A stretch of DNA of 7,242 nt from a bacterium. Its GTDB lineage: Bacteria; Planctomycetota; Planctomycetia; Pirellulales; Pirellulaceae. Each line of letters opens with the position of its first letter. Position 1 is the first letter of the stretch. Below, one piece after another: positions 6,669 to 7,242 of this stretch. The DNA lies in NCBI GenBank assembly GCA_030432015.1, contig JAUIHJ010000435.1, positions 1 to 7,242 of the forward strand, given 5' to 3'. A program made the translations under genes and the position numbers. The notes under the pieces are model-generated. The model was not told where the DNA came from, did no database searches, and worked only from the letters and a program-made list of their open reading frames with translations.

Positions 6669-7240
6669 CCCGCGGACAACAAGCGGTCGCTGCGATGCTG
6701 TTTGTCGCAGTCCTGGTTTTGGGCGGCTGGTCCTGGTCACAAGATAGCTCGCCGAGCGACCTTGATGCTGGACCAAACAAACCCTCGCAGACCGATGCTG
6801 GGCAGGCTGAACCCACGGACGGGGAACGCAAATCCGACGGCGGTGCCGGCGCGCCCGGGACAACGACGCCGGGCACCGATTCGACCCCGCCTCCAATCGC
6901 GAGTGAATCCCCAGTGACCGACCAGGCCCCGAGCGTTTCCGAGCCACCTCGACGGCAAGGGATCATCACCAACTTGACCATTTTTGTGCTGGCCGTCTTC
7001 CTGGGAATCGAAGTCATTTCCAAAGTGCCACCGACCCTCCACACGCCACTGATGTCGGGCTCGAATGCCATCAGCGGCATCGCGCTGGTGGGTGCCGTGA
7101 TCGTGGCCTCTTCGGGCAGCGTGACCAGGCGGATGCGCATCGGCTCGACCTCTCGCATCTGCTTGGAGCGGATCTTCGTCAGGCTCGCGAACGTGCTCGC
7201 GCCACCGTCGATATGTTCAGCGCCCACATCGACAAGCTGA
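6665..7240 (+). CDS. pntAB: NAD(P) transhydrogenase subunit alpha part 2 (membrane), C-terminus disrupted
   Basis: The frame codes 191 residues to a TGA at 7238-7240. Residues 8-24 are hydrophobic after a basic start (signal peptide or extra membrane helix). Residues about 27-97 are a hydrophilic linker rich in Asp, Gly, Pro, Ser and Thr. The family core starts at about 100. FVLAVFLGIEVI (107-118) is the first conserved helix, HTPLM (126-130) is the hallmark loop, and SNAISGIALVGAVIVAS (133-149) is the second helix. PntAB proteins then have a short loop and a further helix with an N-V/I-x-GGF-x-(V/I)-T-x-RML type end. Here residues 153-191 are instead charged and unlike the family. The gene is therefore interrupted near 7115 by a frameshift, rearrangement or assembly error, or it is truncated. 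An intact subunit would sit in the cytoplasmic membrane with PntB and help form the proton channel. The 5' end is confident; the 3' end as written is not. Confidence 0.8.
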   Translation: MTRGQQAVAAMLFVAVLVLGGWSWSQDSSPSDLDAGPNKPSQTDAGQAEPTDGERKSDGGAGAPGTTTPGTDSTPPPIASESPVTDQAPSVSEPPRRQGIITNLTIFVLAVFLGIEVISKVPPTLHTPLMSGSNAISGIALVGAVIVASSGSVTRRMRIGSTSRICLERIFVRLANVLAPPSICSAPTSTS

Positions 7241-7242
7241 AC
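7108..7242 (+). other. Window-edge segment coding better in a frame other than pntAB
   Basis: From about 7108 a second plus-strand frame, shifted by one base from pntAB, reads to the window end without a stop. It gives an amphipathic helical sequence with segments such as LDLSHLLGADLRQARERA and TVDMFSAHIDKLN. The codon-aligned minus-strand frame is also open and reads KQMREVEPMRIRLVTLPEE in part. I cannot tell which of the two, if either, is real. Neither looks like the missing PntAB end. The helical text is faintly like the linker helices of many ATPases and proteases, too weakly to name a family. Confidence 0.3.

Overview
The window looks like chromosomal DNA from a planctomycete, probably a Pirellulales-type relative. 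This is inferred from three things: GC-rich codon use, a Tat-exported Gfo/Idh/MocA dehydrogenase of the kind greatly expanded in planctomycetes, and a large secreted or membrane-anchored Pro/Ala-rich protein with no recognisable family. No rRNA, tRNA, CRISPR array, insertion sequence or integrase was seen, so the region reads as housekeeping plus lineage-specific genes and not as a mobile island.

Layout from left to right. Positions 3-101 may be the C-terminal end of an upstream gene. Positions 182-565 encode a small single-domain cupin with both cupin motifs intact. After a 204-base gap, 770-3466 encodes an 898-residue protein of unknown function with an N-terminal membrane segment, a long Pro/Ala-rich linker, a helical middle, a mixed beta/helical C-terminal half and a short repeated tail. 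It converges, with only 21 bases between stop codons, on a minus-strand gene at 3488-4954 for a Tat-signal NAD(P)-dependent oxidoreductase of the Gfo/Idh/MocA family. A 436-base divergent intergenic region (4955-5390) follows. It holds a striking imperfect palindrome that overlaps a weak candidate promoter.

The right part is the beginning of a split proton-translocating transhydrogenase operon. pntAA (5391-6668) encodes the NAD(H)-binding domain I subunit. pntAB starts inside its stop codon (ATGA overlap at 6665) and encodes the first membrane part. Together with a pntB expected beyond the window, these would form the complex that couples hydride transfer between NADH and NADP+ to proton movement across the cytoplasmic membrane. 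Two things are odd in pntAB. It carries an N-terminal hydrophobic segment and a roughly 75-residue hydrophilic linker before the conserved membrane core. It also loses resemblance to the family abruptly at about position 7115, so the last membrane helices are absent from the frame as given. The final 130 bases read better in other frames, which suggests a frameshift, a rearrangement or an assembly junction at the window edge.

I found no convincing new multi-gene system. The best leads are the unknown 898-residue protein, the unusual PntAB architecture with its broken 3' end, and the palindrome upstream of pntAA.
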